Positions 17,582 through 26,044 of a stretch of DNA of 64,000 bases are shown one piece after another. Each line of letters opens with the position of its first letter. Position 1 is the stretch's first letter. This DNA is from Alphaproteobacteria bacterium 32-64-14 (GTDB lineage: Bacteria > Pseudomonadota > Alphaproteobacteria > Caulobacterales > Hyphomonadaceae): positions 33,140-97,139 of the forward strand of contig NCEM01000012.1 of NCBI GenBank assembly GCA_002280725.1, given 5' to 3'. Below the pieces are notes generated by a model that worked only from the letters and a program-made list of their open reading frames with translations, had not been told where the DNA came from and did not search any database. Made by a program: the position numbers and the translations under genes.

Positions 17582-18121
17582 ATGAAACTCGCTCTCGCGT
17601 CCGCCGCGCTCGCGGCCATCCTCGCCAGCCCCGCATTCGCCCAGCAACCTCCGTCAACAACCATGGCCCCGCCTGTTGCCCAGGGCAGCGTGCGCGTTGA
17701 AGGCGTGGCGGCTGAAAAGGTGCTTGGCGCGATCGACACCAAGGCGCTTGTCGACGGCGAAGCAAGCGCCCAGCCGGCTGCACAACCGGAAACCACTGCA
17801 ACCGCACAGGCGACAGTGCGCGCCAGCGTCTACGCGGAGGCCCCGCAGGCGAAAACGGAAGTGACCGTCGACACCACGGTCGAGGAAACCGCAACCGCCA
17901 CCATCGAGACCAAGACCGAAACCATCGCCCCGGTGCAAACTGCCCAACTCGACGCGGAAAACCCCATCGCCGTCGAAGTGCAGGCCGTGGTCTCCGAGAA
18001 GCCGCGCTACACGACCAAGGACATCGCACAAGCGCAGCTCGATGCTGTCCTTGCGGCGCCGGCCAGCATCCCGACCACCACCATCACCACCAGGACAACC
18101 ACGGTGAAACCGGGCCAGTAG
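17582..18121 (+). CDS. Secreted Thr/Ala/Glu-rich protein of unknown function
   Basis: 179 residues from MKLALASAAL. A Sec signal ends at AFAQ near residue 21. The mature chain is rich in Thr, Ala, Val and Glu, with alternating stretches such as TVDTTVEETATATIETKTET, and looks extended or disordered. No catalytic motif is visible. The start is chosen because it begins the signal peptide; the frame extends further upstream without a good site. A strong terminator follows about 50 bp after the stop, so it is probably monocistronic. Confidence 0.6.
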   Translation: MKLALASAALAAILASPAFAQQPPSTTMAPPVAQGSVRVEGVAAEKVLGAIDTKALVDGEASAQPAAQPETTATAQATVRASVYAEAPQAKTEVTVDTTVEETATATIETKTETIAPVQTAQLDAENPIAVEVQAVVSEKPRYTTKDIAQAQLDAVLAAPASIPTTTITTRTTTVKPGQ

Positions 18122-18172
18122 GCAGACAGCCGGCGGCCAAACCGCCGATTTCGCACTAGCGGCAAACACGAG

Positions 18173-18210
18173 AGCCCTCTGCCAGCACCCCTGGCAGGGG
18201 GCTTGTTGTT
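18173..18210 (+). terminator. Rho-independent terminator after the secreted protein gene
   Basis: Arms AGCCCTCTGCCAG (18173-18185) and CTGGCAGGGGGCT (18191-18203) pair along 13 positions with one G-U wobble, around loop CACCC, followed by TGTTGTT. Confidence 0.65.
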
Positions 18211-18282
18211 GCATTCCTCCGCAGAATGACGCTTAAGCTGCGCGCCAGAATCTCACTGAATGCGCGGTACGGAGGATAATAC

Positions 18283-19503
18283 ATGCGTGAGGCGGTAATC
18301 GTTTCAACGGCCCGGACGGGTCTCGCCAAGTCGGTTCGCGGCGGGTTCAACATGACCCACGGCGCGGCCCTCGGCGGCCATGCGATCAAGCACGCTGTCG
18401 AGCGCGCGAAGCTCGACCCGAAAGAAGTTGAAGACGTGTATCTCGGCTGCGCCAACCCTGAAGGCGCGACCGGCGGCAACATCGCTCGCCAGGCTGCCCT
18501 GTGGGCCGACATGCCGGTCTCGGTCGCCGGCGGCACGATCAACCGCTTCTGCTCCTCGGGCCTGAACGCCATCGCGCTCGCCGCCCACCAGATTCACGAC
18601 GGCGCTGACATCATGGTCGGCGGCGGCGTCGAGTCGATCTCGCTCGTCCAGTTCGCCCCGCCGCGCCCGCTGGCCGCTGACGGCCGCAACCGCGCGATCG
18701 ACGAAAAGCTGATGACCAAAATCCCGGCCATCTACATGTCGATGATCGAGACAGCTGAAATCGTCGCCGAGCGCTACAAGGTCAGCCGCGAATATCAGGA
18801 CGAGTACGCCCTGCAGTCGCAGCAGCGCACCGCCGCCGCGCAAGCCGCCGGCAAGTACAAGGACGAGATCGTCCCGATGAAAACCAAGATGGCCGTCACC
18901 GACAAGGCGACGGGCGCTGTCACCATCGAAGACGCCGAAGTCACGCGCGACGATTGCAACCGCCCGCAGACGACGCTCGCCGACCTGCAGAAGCTCGCCC
19001 CCGTGTTCAAGGGCGGCCAGAAGGTCCAGGAAGGCAAATACGTCACCGCCGGCAACGCCTCGCAGTTCTCGGACGGCGGCGCAGCGCTCGTGCTGATGGA
19101 AGGCAAGGAAGCCGCCAAGCGCGGCCTCTCCCCGCTCGGCGCGTTCCGCGGCTTCGCGGTCGCCGGTTGCGAGCCTGACGAAATGGGCATCGGACCGATC
19201 TACGCCGTGCCGCGCCTGCTCAAGCGCCATGGCCTGACGGTGCAGGACATCGACCTCTGGGAACTGAACGAAGCGTTCGCTTCCCAGTGCCTCTATGCCC
19301 GCGACTTCCTCGGCATCGACCCGGAGAAGTACAACGTCAACGGCGGCTCGATCTCGATCGGCCACCCCTATGGCGTCACCGGCGCACGCTGCACGGGCCA
19401 CCTGCTGCTCGAAGGCAAGCGCCGCAAGGCCAAGTATGGCGTCGTGACGATGTGCATCGGCGGCGGCCAGGGCGCTGCCGGCCTGTTCGAGATCTTCAAC
19501 TGA
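18283..19503 (+). CDS. Acetyl-CoA C-acyltransferase (thiolase)
   Basis: 406 residues with a GGAGG site before the ATG. The acyl-accepting Cys is Cys90 in NRFCSSGLNAI, the catalytic His is in GHPYGVTGAR, and the second Cys is in MCIGGGQGAAG near the C-terminus. It catalyses thiolytic cleavage of 3-ketoacyl-CoA in beta-oxidation, or acetoacetyl-CoA formation in the reverse sense. It stands alone with its own terminator; FadB-like or acyl-CoA dehydrogenase partners are not adjacent, so the physiological chain length cannot be deduced. Confidence 0.93.
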   Translation: MREAVIVSTARTGLAKSVRGGFNMTHGAALGGHAIKHAVERAKLDPKEVEDVYLGCANPEGATGGNIARQAALWADMPVSVAGGTINRFCSSGLNAIALAAHQIHDGADIMVGGGVESISLVQFAPPRPLAADGRNRAIDEKLMTKIPAIYMSMIETAEIVAERYKVSREYQDEYALQSQQRTAAAQAAGKYKDEIVPMKTKMAVTDKATGAVTIEDAEVTRDDCNRPQTTLADLQKLAPVFKGGQKVQEGKYVTAGNASQFSDGGAALVLMEGKEAAKRGLSPLGAFRGFAVAGCEPDEMGIGPIYAVPRLLKRHGLTVQDIDLWELNEAFASQCLYARDFLGIDPEKYNVNGGSISIGHPYGVTGARCTGHLLLEGKRRKAKYGVVTMCIGGGQGAAGLFEIFN

Positions 19504-19526
19504 TCTGAACGCCGACACTGAAATGC

Positions 19527-19560
19527 AAACGGCCCGATGGAAACACCGGGCCGTTTTGTT
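19527..19560 (+). terminator. Rho-independent terminator after the thiolase gene
   Basis: Arms AAACGGCCCG (19527-19536) and CGGGCCGTTT (19547-19556) are perfect complements around loop ATGGAAACAC, followed by TGTTTTG. It lies 24 bp after the stop. Confidence 0.9.
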
Positions 19561-19588
19561 TTGAGCGTTATGCCCGGCGCTGACGAGG

Positions 19589-19966
19589 CTAAAGCCGCAG
19601 GCCGATCCCCAGATTGAGATCGACGCCAAGGTTCAGCAGACGGCCGCCGAGATCGCGCTCATAGACGCGGCCATCATGGGTGACGACGATCTTACGCGGG
19701 TAAGGCAGCGGCACGCCCCGCTCGTAGCGATCGCGATCATACGTCCACGCGCGGGCGGGGCAGCTGATCACGCGCTGGTCCCTGCGATCCTCGCGCCGGT
19801 TCTGCCAACCGCGATCACGCCGCATGTCGCGATAGTCTTCCATCAGGTCGGGGCAGCGCCGCGGATCGAGACGCCATTCACCTGCGCTCGCCGTCATCGG
19901 CGCGGCTATGGTCATGCCGAGCGCCAGTGCGCCCGCACGCATGAAATGTTTGGTCCGGTTCTTCAT
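19589..19966 (-). CDS. Small basic secreted protein
   Basis: 125 residues from MKNRTKHFMRAGALALG. The frame runs much further upstream but would overlap the divergent lipoprotein gene, and the Sec signal (ending near MTASAGE) begins here. The mature part is Arg/Asp-rich (DYRDMRRDRGWQNRREDRRD) with single Cys residues in RRCPDL and ISCPARA. The C-terminus VLTHDGR-type VVTHDGRVYERDLGGRLLNL resembles RcnB-like periplasmic proteins in composition but I cannot assign the family. It converges on the thiolase terminator. Confidence 0.6.
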   Translation of the reverse strand: MKNRTKHFMRAGALALGMTIAAPMTASAGEWRLDPRRCPDLMEDYRDMRRDRGWQNRREDRRDQRVISCPARAWTYDRDRYERGVPLPYPRKIVVTHDGRVYERDLGGRLLNLGVDLNLGIGLRL

Positions 19967-20146
19967 GCTGGCCTCGTTGAACAGACATGTCCCTCCGTCG
20001 CGATTGCTGAACCGCTCATCGCGCCAACCGTTCCGCTTGCAACATGCAGTTCCCGGACAGAATGCAGCTCGAACTGAACCCCTGTTCAGCTTGCGCCATG
20101 TATCTGCCCAAATCTGACCCGAGCGTCGTGTCATAGGAGACCGGAC

Positions 20147-20683
20147 ATGCGTATGACTGCCTTCGCCGCCTTCCTGATGCTCACCGCTTGCGATCAGGCG
20201 CCGGCGAGCGATCCGCTGCCTGCGCCTCCGGTCGTGGAGGCTGGCGCCGAAACGACTCAGGCGCCGGTTGCCGTCATCGAAGGGTGGGAGACGGATACAT
20301 CCGCCTACGCCCTGATCGGCGCGACGCTTCCCGCGTTCGCGGCCAAGCATGCAGACGGACGCGACTTCGCATCCGATGTGCTGCGCGGCAGGTGGACCAT
20401 CCTCGGCGTCACGGGCGCGGAGCCGCTGAGCAAGGACGAGACAACCCACGCCGCCGCCGCTTCATCCGCTGCGGATCAGGATCCCAATCTCGATTTCCTG
20501 GTTGTCTCTGTCGCCGACGCCGGCGCGCTGAAGCTTGCAGCCTTTCCCGCCTACCTGCTCGTCGGTCCCGATCTAACGATTGAGGCCTATCGTGGCGCGC
20601 TGTCATCGACGCCGCGGGATGGTATCAAACCAGTGTTCCGCGGCGTTGCTGAAATCCGCAAACAGGTCTCGGCGCCGAACTAG
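20147..20683 (+). CDS. Predicted lipoprotein, thioredoxin-like fold without CXXC
   Basis: 178 residues; AGGAGA lies before the ATG at 20147. The lipobox is LTACD, so it should be a lipid-anchored periplasmic protein. Residues about 55-178 read like an AhpC/TlpA-type thioredoxin fold (LIGATLPAFAAKHADGRDF, RWTILGVTGAE, FPAYLLVGPDLTIEAYRG), but the position of the CXXC is replaced by TGAEPLS, so no redox activity is expected. It is tail-to-tail with the GST gene, 10 bp apart. The fold assignment is inference. Confidence 0.65.
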   Translation: MRMTAFAAFLMLTACDQAPASDPLPAPPVVEAGAETTQAPVAVIEGWETDTSAYALIGATLPAFAAKHADGRDFASDVLRGRWTILGVTGAEPLSKDETTHAAAASSAADQDPNLDFLVVSVADAGALKLAAFPAYLLVGPDLTIEAYRGALSSTPRDGIKPVFRGVAEIRKQVSAPN

Positions 20684-20693
20684 CCGCCCCAGA

Positions 20694-21320
20694 CTATCTG
20701 CCAAGTGCATAGGGCCCGCCCTTGTCGATCGCGCGCGTCCACGCCGGTCGTTCGTGCATGCGATCGAGCCACGCATTGAACGCCGGATAGGACGGCAGTG
20801 ACTGCTGCGCGCGGGCCACTTCGGCGACGAAGCTCATCTGCACATCCGCGCCGCTCAGAGCGTCGCCGACGAAGAACGACCGTCCCTTGAGATAGCCATC
20901 AATGAAGCCGAGATGATTGGCCACCTCGCTCTGGATACGCGGATGCAGCGGCGCGCCAGCCTCTTTCAGCCGCCCGACATACATGTGCAGCATCAGCGGC
21001 AGCATGGCCGACCCCTCGCCATAGTGCAGCCACTGCACATAGGTGTCGTAATCCACCGATTTCGGATCGGGCTGCATCCGTCCGCCGCCATGATGACGGA
21101 TGATGTAGTCGATGATCGCGCCTGTCTCGATGACAGTGCGGTCGCCATCCGTGATCATCGGGCTCTTGCCCAGCGGGTTGATCGCCTTCAGCTCCGGCGG
21201 CGCCAGGCGCGTCTGCGCATCGCGCTGGTAGACCTTGAGCTCGTAGGGAACGCCCAACTCCTCCAGCAGCCAGAGAATGCGCTGCGAGCGCGACTCGTTG
21301 AGGTGGTGAACTGTGAGCAT
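20694..21320 (-). CDS. Glutathione S-transferase family protein
   Basis: 208 residues, typical cytosolic GST length. The N-terminal thioredoxin-like domain starts HHLNESRSQRILWLLEELG, with Ser/Arg at the place of the catalytic residue, and contains NPLGKSPMI (cis-Pro) and ETGAIIDYI, the glutathione-binding Glu-Thr pair. The rest is the helical domain. Substrate is unknown. Its start faces a 587-bp intergenic region. Confidence 0.88.
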   Translation of the reverse strand: MLTVHHLNESRSQRILWLLEELGVPYELKVYQRDAQTRLAPPELKAINPLGKSPMITDGDRTVIETGAIIDYIIRHHGGGRMQPDPKSVDYDTYVQWLHYGEGSAMLPLMLHMYVGRLKEAGAPLHPRIQSEVANHLGFIDGYLKGRSFFVGDALSGADVQMSFVAEVARAQQSLPSYPAFNAWLDRMHERPAWTRAIDKGGPYALGR

Positions 21321-21404
21321 TGGTGCGTCCCTTTTCCGGCCCGCACCTGATCAGGCATTCAAGCGGACATCAACGCCGGTTGCGAAGCTGGTAAGCAGAA
21401 ATGC

Positions 21405-21449
21405 AAAGAGCCCCGTCCATCGGGCAATGCCCGCGGGACGGGGCTCTTT
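21405..21449. terminator. Nested hairpin, terminator-like on both strands
   Basis: Outer arms AAAGAGCCCCGTCC (21405-21418) and GGACGGGGCTCTTT (21436-21449) are a perfect 14-bp match. The loop contains a second stem CGGGC-AAT-GCCCG (21421-21433). Neither adjacent gene reads into it: the GST gene starts at 21320 and runs away, and the aldo/keto reductase starts at 21908 and runs away. Confidence 0.7.
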
Positions 21450-21867
21450 CGGCATTCGCCGCGCCACTCAAGAGAATGGCTGTTCAAGATGCGGCCACCT
21501 AAGGCCGTCTATTCAGTTCCTGATTTTTCATTAGCTGACGACCCATGCGTCCTGGCCAGGCACGCTACCGCTGGGGCCGGGGCTCCACGGAATACGGAGA
21601 GCCCGAATTGCTAAGCAGGTGGAGCCTCCATACGCATTCTCCGTTTCCGTTTCACGTGTCTGCCCTGCAAGGCGCTACAACCTGCCGTCACGGGCCACCG
21701 CATCTGGGGAGATGGCGCTGCGACGCGGGAGCTGCACAAGCTCGCTGACAGGAAAAGCTTACGCCTCACCTCTCATCGGTCAACGCATTACCTCCGCGCG
21801 CGCGATCACTTTGTGCGACACGCAAGAGTTCCACAGCAGCTCTTGCAGACGCGCGCGGTGAGGCCTA
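21450..21867. other. Intergenic region with no supported protein gene
   Basis: Short frames here lack ribosome sites and recognisable protein sequence. The stretch 21580-21626 has arms GGCTCCAC and GTGGAGCC enclosing about 30 bases. Together with the hairpin at 21405 this could be an RNA transcribed leftward, but I could not match it to tmRNA, RNase P RNA, SRP RNA or 6S RNA by their conserved motifs. Confidence 0.35.
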
Positions 21868-21885
21868 TGTGAGCGTTCGCTCACA
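21868..21885. promoter_or_regulatory. Dyad operator TGTGAGCG-TT-CGCTCACA
   Basis: Perfect 8-bp arms with a 2-base centre, 22 bp before the aldo/keto reductase ATG. The size and symmetry fit a TetR-family operator. A near copy occurs at 51931-51948 before the second aldo/keto reductase gene. Confidence 0.65.
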
Positions 21886-21907
21886 TTCCCATTCCAGCGA
21901 GACCGTC

Positions 21908-22891
21908 ATGATCAAGCGCACAATCGGCAACAGCAAACCTCTCAACGCCATCGGCCTTGGCTGCATGGGCATGGCTGCCTTTTACGGAAAGCCGCTGGAG
22001 GAAGCTGACGCGGTGAAACTCCTCCACGCCGCAGTCGATCTCGGGGTCGATCACTTCGATACAGCCGAGATGTACGGCATGGGCGTCAACGAGCAGCAGC
22101 TCGGCGCTGCCTTCAATGACAGGCGCGACAAGGTCTTCATCGCCACCAAGTTCGGCCCGAAATACAATCTCGAAACTGGCGAACGCCGTGTGGACGGCTC
22201 GCCCGAGAACGCAAAACGCGCGCTGGAACAGTCGCTGCGCTTCCTCAAGACCGATCACGTCGATCTCTGGTACCTGCACCGCCGCGATTTCTCCCGTCCC
22301 ATCGAGGAAACCGTCGGCGCGATGGCCGAGGCGGTGAAAGAGGGCAAGGTCCGCAATATCGGCCTGTCGGAAGTGACCGCTGAAACGCTGCGCGCGGCGC
22401 ACAAGGTTCACCCGATCGCAGCGCTCCAGTCCGAGTTCTCGATTTTCACGCGCTTCATCGAGACGGACGGCATCCTCGACACGGCCAAGGCGCTGGGCAC
22501 GACGCTGGTCGCCTACTCTCCCCTCGGGCGCGGCATGCTGGCCGGCTGGTCGAAAGACTGGAAGGCCGATGGGTTCGACTTCCGCGCCCTCATGGCGCCG
22601 CGCTTCTCAGGCGAAGCGCTGGAAAGCAATCTCGCGCTCGTCGAAGAGATCGCACAGGTCGCATCTGACCTGAATGCAACAGCCGGTCAGGTTGCGCTTG
22701 CCTGGGTGCTGCAGCGCGCCAGCAATATCGTCGCCATCCCGGGCACTACGAAGCTTGCCAACCTGAAACAGAACCTCGGCGCCGCTGACGTGAAGTTCAC
22801 GCCCGCCGCCCTCGCCCGCCTCGATGCACTGGCCGCGAAAGTGAAGGGCGAGCGCTACGACGAGGCCGGCATGAAAGGCGTCAACGGCTGA
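21908..22891 (+). CDS. Aldo/keto reductase
   Basis: 327 residues from MIKRTIGNSKPLN; the in-frame GTG at 21869 lies inside the operator and is rejected. The catalytic tetrad is visible: Asp and Tyr in DHFDTAEMYGMG, Lys in ATKFG, His in DLWYLHRRD. It is an NADPH-dependent TIM-barrel oxidoreductase of the AKR11/13-like group; substrate unknown. Its stop overlaps the frame of a damaged SnoaL-like gene, so the two were once an operon. A dyad operator just upstream suggests control by a repressor that is not encoded in the window. Confidence 0.9.
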   Translation: MIKRTIGNSKPLNAIGLGCMGMAAFYGKPLEEADAVKLLHAAVDLGVDHFDTAEMYGMGVNEQQLGAAFNDRRDKVFIATKFGPKYNLETGERRVDGSPENAKRALEQSLRFLKTDHVDLWYLHRRDFSRPIEETVGAMAEAVKEGKVRNIGLSEVTAETLRAAHKVHPIAALQSEFSIFTRFIETDGILDTAKALGTTLVAYSPLGRGMLAGWSKDWKADGFDFRALMAPRFSGEALESNLALVEEIAQVASDLNATAGQVALAWVLQRASNIVAIPGTTKLANLKQNLGAADVKFTPAALARLDALAAKVKGERYDEAGMKGVNG

Positions 22892-23148
22892 CGCAGTCCA
22901 ACCGGGATATCATCGCGGCGATCTTTGCCGAAACCGCCAAAGGCAACGGCCGGCCGTTCGTGGACCCGATGGCGGAGGACATGCAGTGGCGCATCATTGG
23001 CGCCACCTCATGGGCGGGCACGTTTCACGGCGCGGACTACCGCAACGGCCATCGCTTCGTGATCCACATGCGCGGCGGCAAGATCGCAGAGCTGGAAGAA
23101 TGCAGCGACACAGAGCTGATCGCTGATGTGCTGGGGCTGCGTACGTAA
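22888..23148 (+). pseudogene. Remnant of a SnoaL-like (NTF2 fold) gene
   Basis: The frame reads TQSNRDIIAAIFAETAKGNG, then RPFVDPMAEDMQWRIIGATS, then jumps from TFHG straight to a C-terminal end with GGKIAELEECSDTELIADVL. These are the two ends of a SnoaL-like/nuclear transport factor 2 protein, with roughly 50 central residues missing compared with the family length of about 130. The expected ATGA overlap with the aldo/keto reductase stop is CTGA, so the start is lost too; a GTG at 22960 is the only later start. The call as a deletion remnant is from my knowledge of the family. Confidence 0.65.
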
Positions 23149-23330
23149 CAACGGGTTGAAAAGCTGGTTTGTAGCACTCGTCGCAAAAGGCCATTTCGCC
23201 GCTACGTTCGCTGCACTGCAGCACGTGTTTTGAATTTTCGGTATGGGAAAACGCTTGGTTTCCATCCGGCTTCCGGCATAGTCGCCCGCAACGGGGCCCG
23301 AGAGAGGCGCCGGCGGGAGAACGGAAGCCA

Positions 23331-24782
23331 ATGACGAGCGCTAATCCGGCGACAGCCGGCTCGACTTCCCCGTCCTCCTCCCCGATGCCGGTTTCCTACC
23401 GGCGTTATGCTCTCGGCCTCCTGGTGGCGATCTACACGGTCAACTTTCTCGACCGTCAGATCGTCACCATCCTCATCCCCGACATCAAGGCGGACCTCAA
23501 ACTGTCCGACAGCGAAGTCGGCGCGATGGCGGGCCTGTGGTTCGCCATCCTCTACACCACGCTCGGCATCCCGATCGCCCGCTATGCCGACCGCGGCGAC
23601 CGGCCGCTGATCATGACGGTGTCACTCGCGGTCTGGAGCGGCTTCACCCTGCTCGCGGGCTTCGCGCAGAACTTCCTGATGCTGGCGATCAGCCGCGCGG
23701 GTGTCGGCATTGGCGAGGCGGGCTGCACACCGACAGCGCATTCGCTGCTGACCGAATACTTCCCCAAGGAGTCACGCGCGCGGGCGCTTGCCATTTATTC
23801 GATGGGAATCTCCATCGGCTCGCTGCTCGGCATGGCGCTGGGCGGCATCATCGCCGCCAACTGGGGATGGCGCACGGCCTTCTTTGTCGCCGGCGCGCCC
23901 GGCCTTCTGCTGGCGGTGATATCAGCGCTCACTCTGCTTGAGCCGCGCCGCGCATCGAAGCTCAACGCAGCGCAGGCCGCGGCCAAGGCGTCCGCGAACC
24001 ACATCTCGCTGAAAGACGCGATGAAGGTTCTGTCGAACAAGCCGACCTTCTGGTTCCTGGCGCTCGGCGGCGCGTTCGCCGCGACGGTGTCGTATTCGCA
24101 CTCCTTCTTTCTCGCGGGCTATTTCACCTATTCGCAGGGACGGGGCCTGGTGGACGCCGCAGCCTTCTACGGCATCGGCGGCAACAACCCCGGCACGGCC
24201 TATCTCGGCCTTGGGTTGGGCTTTGCTGCTGGCATTGGCGGCGTGATTGGCTCGTGGCTGGGCGGCTGGTGGTGCGACAAGTTCGGTGCAAAGGACCTGC
24301 GCCAGTTCGTGACGCTGCCGCTTCTCTTCCCGTTCATCGGCCTGCCGGTGTTCTGGTACGTCGCGCAGATGGACGACATGGTGCTTGCGATGGTCCTGAT
24401 GATCATCCCGAACGTCGGTGTCGCGATCTGGTATGGCCCCGTCTATGGCGGCGTGCCAGGCCTTGTGCCGCCCGCGATGCGCGCGACGGCGGCGGCGATC
24501 CTGCTGTTCGTGATCAACATGATCGGGCTGGGTCTCGGCCCCATGCTGTTTGGCGTCACGAGCGACGCCTTCGCCAACTGGCACCTCGCGGAAACCGGCA
24601 CGGACCTGACAGTCACGGCATGCAAGGCGGTGGCGCAGGACGATCCGCTGTTCGCAACCTGCTTCACCAATCAGGTCGAAGGCCTGCGCAACGCAATCTA
24701 CTGGTCGACGGCAGTTCACGCCCTCAGCCTGCTGAGCTTTGCGGCCGCCTGGTTCACGATCAGGAAGGACATGGAAAGCTAG
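23331..24782 (+). CDS. MFS transporter, spinster-like
   Basis: 483 residues with 12 likely membrane helices. The N-terminal YTVNFLDRQIVTILIPDIKADL and GIPIARYADRGDR (loop 2-3 motif A) and GIGEAGCTPTAHSLLTEYFP mark the spinster-type branch of the major facilitator superfamily, common in alphaproteobacteria next to catabolic genes. The substrate is unknown; an organic anion or lipid-like compound is typical. GGAAG precedes the ATG. It follows the aldo/keto reductase region by about 180 bp and may be separately transcribed. Confidence 0.88.
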   Translation: MTSANPATAGSTSPSSSPMPVSYRRYALGLLVAIYTVNFLDRQIVTILIPDIKADLKLSDSEVGAMAGLWFAILYTTLGIPIARYADRGDRPLIMTVSLAVWSGFTLLAGFAQNFLMLAISRAGVGIGEAGCTPTAHSLLTEYFPKESRARALAIYSMGISIGSLLGMALGGIIAANWGWRTAFFVAGAPGLLLAVISALTLLEPRRASKLNAAQAAAKASANHISLKDAMKVLSNKPTFWFLALGGAFAATVSYSHSFFLAGYFTYSQGRGLVDAAAFYGIGGNNPGTAYLGLGLGFAAGIGGVIGSWLGGWWCDKFGAKDLRQFVTLPLLFPFIGLPVFWYVAQMDDMVLAMVLMIIPNVGVAIWYGPVYGGVPGLVPPAMRATAAAILLFVINMIGLGLGPMLFGVTSDAFANWHLAETGTDLTVTACKAVAQDDPLFATCFTNQVEGLRNAIYWSTAVHALSLLSFAAAWFTIRKDMES

Positions 24783-24895
24783 GAAAGCCTATATAGCAGG
24801 GGCGACCGTTTGCGGTTGGGCGCAAGCATGGCTGCGGAAGCAGCTATGCCGGAACCCGCAATCGCGCTATAAGACGATAGGAATGGAGACAAATC

Positions 24896-25162
24896 ATGTC
24901 ACTCCAAAAACGGCGTATCGTAACTTCCATTGTTGCGGTGGGACTGGTCGGCATCTTGGCCGGCTGCTCGACCTACGGCCACCCCGGTTATTTTGGCAAT
25001 GGTTATAGGCACTATGGGGCTTACGGAGTCGGATCGGGGCATTCGGACCGTGGACACGCGTATTCGCAGCCGCATAATAACTACGCTGGCGTCGGTCGCG
25101 GTCATGGCTCGGCTGGCGGACACAACAGAGGTGGACACGGAGGCGGTGGGCGAAGGCACTAG
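24896..25162 (+). CDS. Gly/His/Tyr-rich small lipoprotein
   Basis: 88 residues; GGAG lies 8-9 bases before the ATG. The signal peptide ends in lipobox LAGCS. The mature 60 residues are almost only Gly, His, Tyr, Ser, Arg and Asn (for example YGHPGYFGNGYRHYGAYG and the C-terminal HNRGGHGGGGRRH). The many His residues could bind metal ions, but no ordered motif is present. Unrelated to the neighbours as far as can be seen. Confidence 0.65.
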   Translation: MSLQKRRIVTSIVAVGLVGILAGCSTYGHPGYFGNGYRHYGAYGVGSGHSDRGHAYSQPHNNYAGVGRGHGSAGGHNRGGHGGGGRRH

Positions 25163-25218
25163 GCCCAAGCCTGTTTTGAAGCCGCTTACAACAGCCACGG
25201 GTTCTTTGGTACGAGCGC

Positions 25219-25467
25219 CTAATCCGGCGCTGCTGTTCGCCCTCGCATCTCGGGTTCCTTGGCTTCCATCACTGCCGCCACGCACGCTTTGTATTCCTCG
25301 GCCAACACCTTGTCCCTTACGCCCGGCAGATAACCGGTGACCGCCGCGCAGGCCTTCTCCGCCTCGACACGCTTCGTGTCCACCGCACCCGCTGGATCGC
25401 CCGAGGACGCAATCGACGCAGCATCGCACCCGGCCAGCAACACAGTAGCAAACAGCAACCCGCGCAT
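25219..25467 (-). CDS. Small predicted lipoprotein
   Basis: 82 residues from MRGLLFATVLLAGC, with AAGGA 9 bases before the ATG; the in-frame start at 25491 adds only a poor leader. Lipobox LLAGC gives a lipid-anchored protein. The mature part is helical with two cysteines (KACAAVTGYL and YKACVAAVMEAKEP) spaced so that they could form a disulfide hairpin. No family recognised. Confidence 0.6.
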   Translation of the reverse strand: MRGLLFATVLLAGCDAASIASSGDPAGAVDTKRVEAEKACAAVTGYLPGVRDKVLAEEYKACVAAVMEAKEPEMRGRTAAPD

Positions 25468-25581
25468 CTGCGATCCTTGGCCGAAACTCACCCGGTAGCA
25501 TACTACCCCAGAGCCCCCCCCAATACGTCAATACGAACGGGACATTTTACTGCACGTGCAGCAATATTCATCTTGAAGGTA

Positions 25582-25970
25582 ATGTTGCTAGCGGTCTTCG
25601 TCCTTTGCGGCTCACCTTCGCTTGCGATCGAGACGATCGGCGCGCGGCTGCCGGCCTCTCCGCAGACATCGGCACGAAACGCGCGGCTCGACCACGGCGC
25701 CCGGCAGCTCGGGTCGACGACTCGACGCGCCCGAACTCGACCTGGGTACATATCTTCGCAGAATGGATGTCCGCCGCGCGGAAGGAAGGCCGGATCGACG
25801 ATCTGCTGAACTATCGCGCCCGCGCGCCGGAAGCCGCGCACAATCATCCGGCCGAGTGGCATCTCCTGCCCCGGTACGTCGCCCGGGGCGCAGGCGCAGG
25901 CCAGATCACGCACCTGCCCCAATCTACGGCCTACGGAATCCTGCGCATGGATGCGTTCGCATTCGGGTGA
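25582..25970 (+). pseudogene. Remnant of a class III extradiol (DODA/LigB-like) dioxygenase
   Basis: Two frames carry pieces of one family. The frame from ATG 25582 gives FVLCGSPSLAIETIGARL, like the N-terminal HGSP region of 4,5-DOPA-type extradiol dioxygenases, with the His replaced. From about 25725 a different frame gives WVHIFAEWMSAARKEGRI, LLNYRARAPEAAHNHPAEWH and STAYGILRMDAFAFG, which is the family C-terminus. The span is about 390 bp against the usual 780 bp, so there is an internal deletion plus a frameshift. The gene cannot make an active enzyme. Confidence 0.65.
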
Positions 25971-26044
25971 ACGCTGCGGGTCCGGCCTGTTACTGGACCT
26001 GAGTCTGCTGTAATTGATGGGAAAACGGCCGTCTGGCCAGAAGC

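Noticed and set aside
21321..21867. tmRNA, RNase P RNA, SRP RNA or 6S RNA
   Set aside because: None of the conserved sequence blocks or a TTCGA T-loop with CCA end could be found on either strand.
21868..21885. lac-type operator
   Set aside because: The half-sites resemble those of lacO, but the centre is four bases longer and there is no LacI-family gene, so a TetR-like operator is more likely.
22994..23331. Cysteine-rich minus-strand frames overlapping the SnoaL remnant
   Set aside because: No ribosome site, two overlapping frames compete, and neither product resembles a known family.
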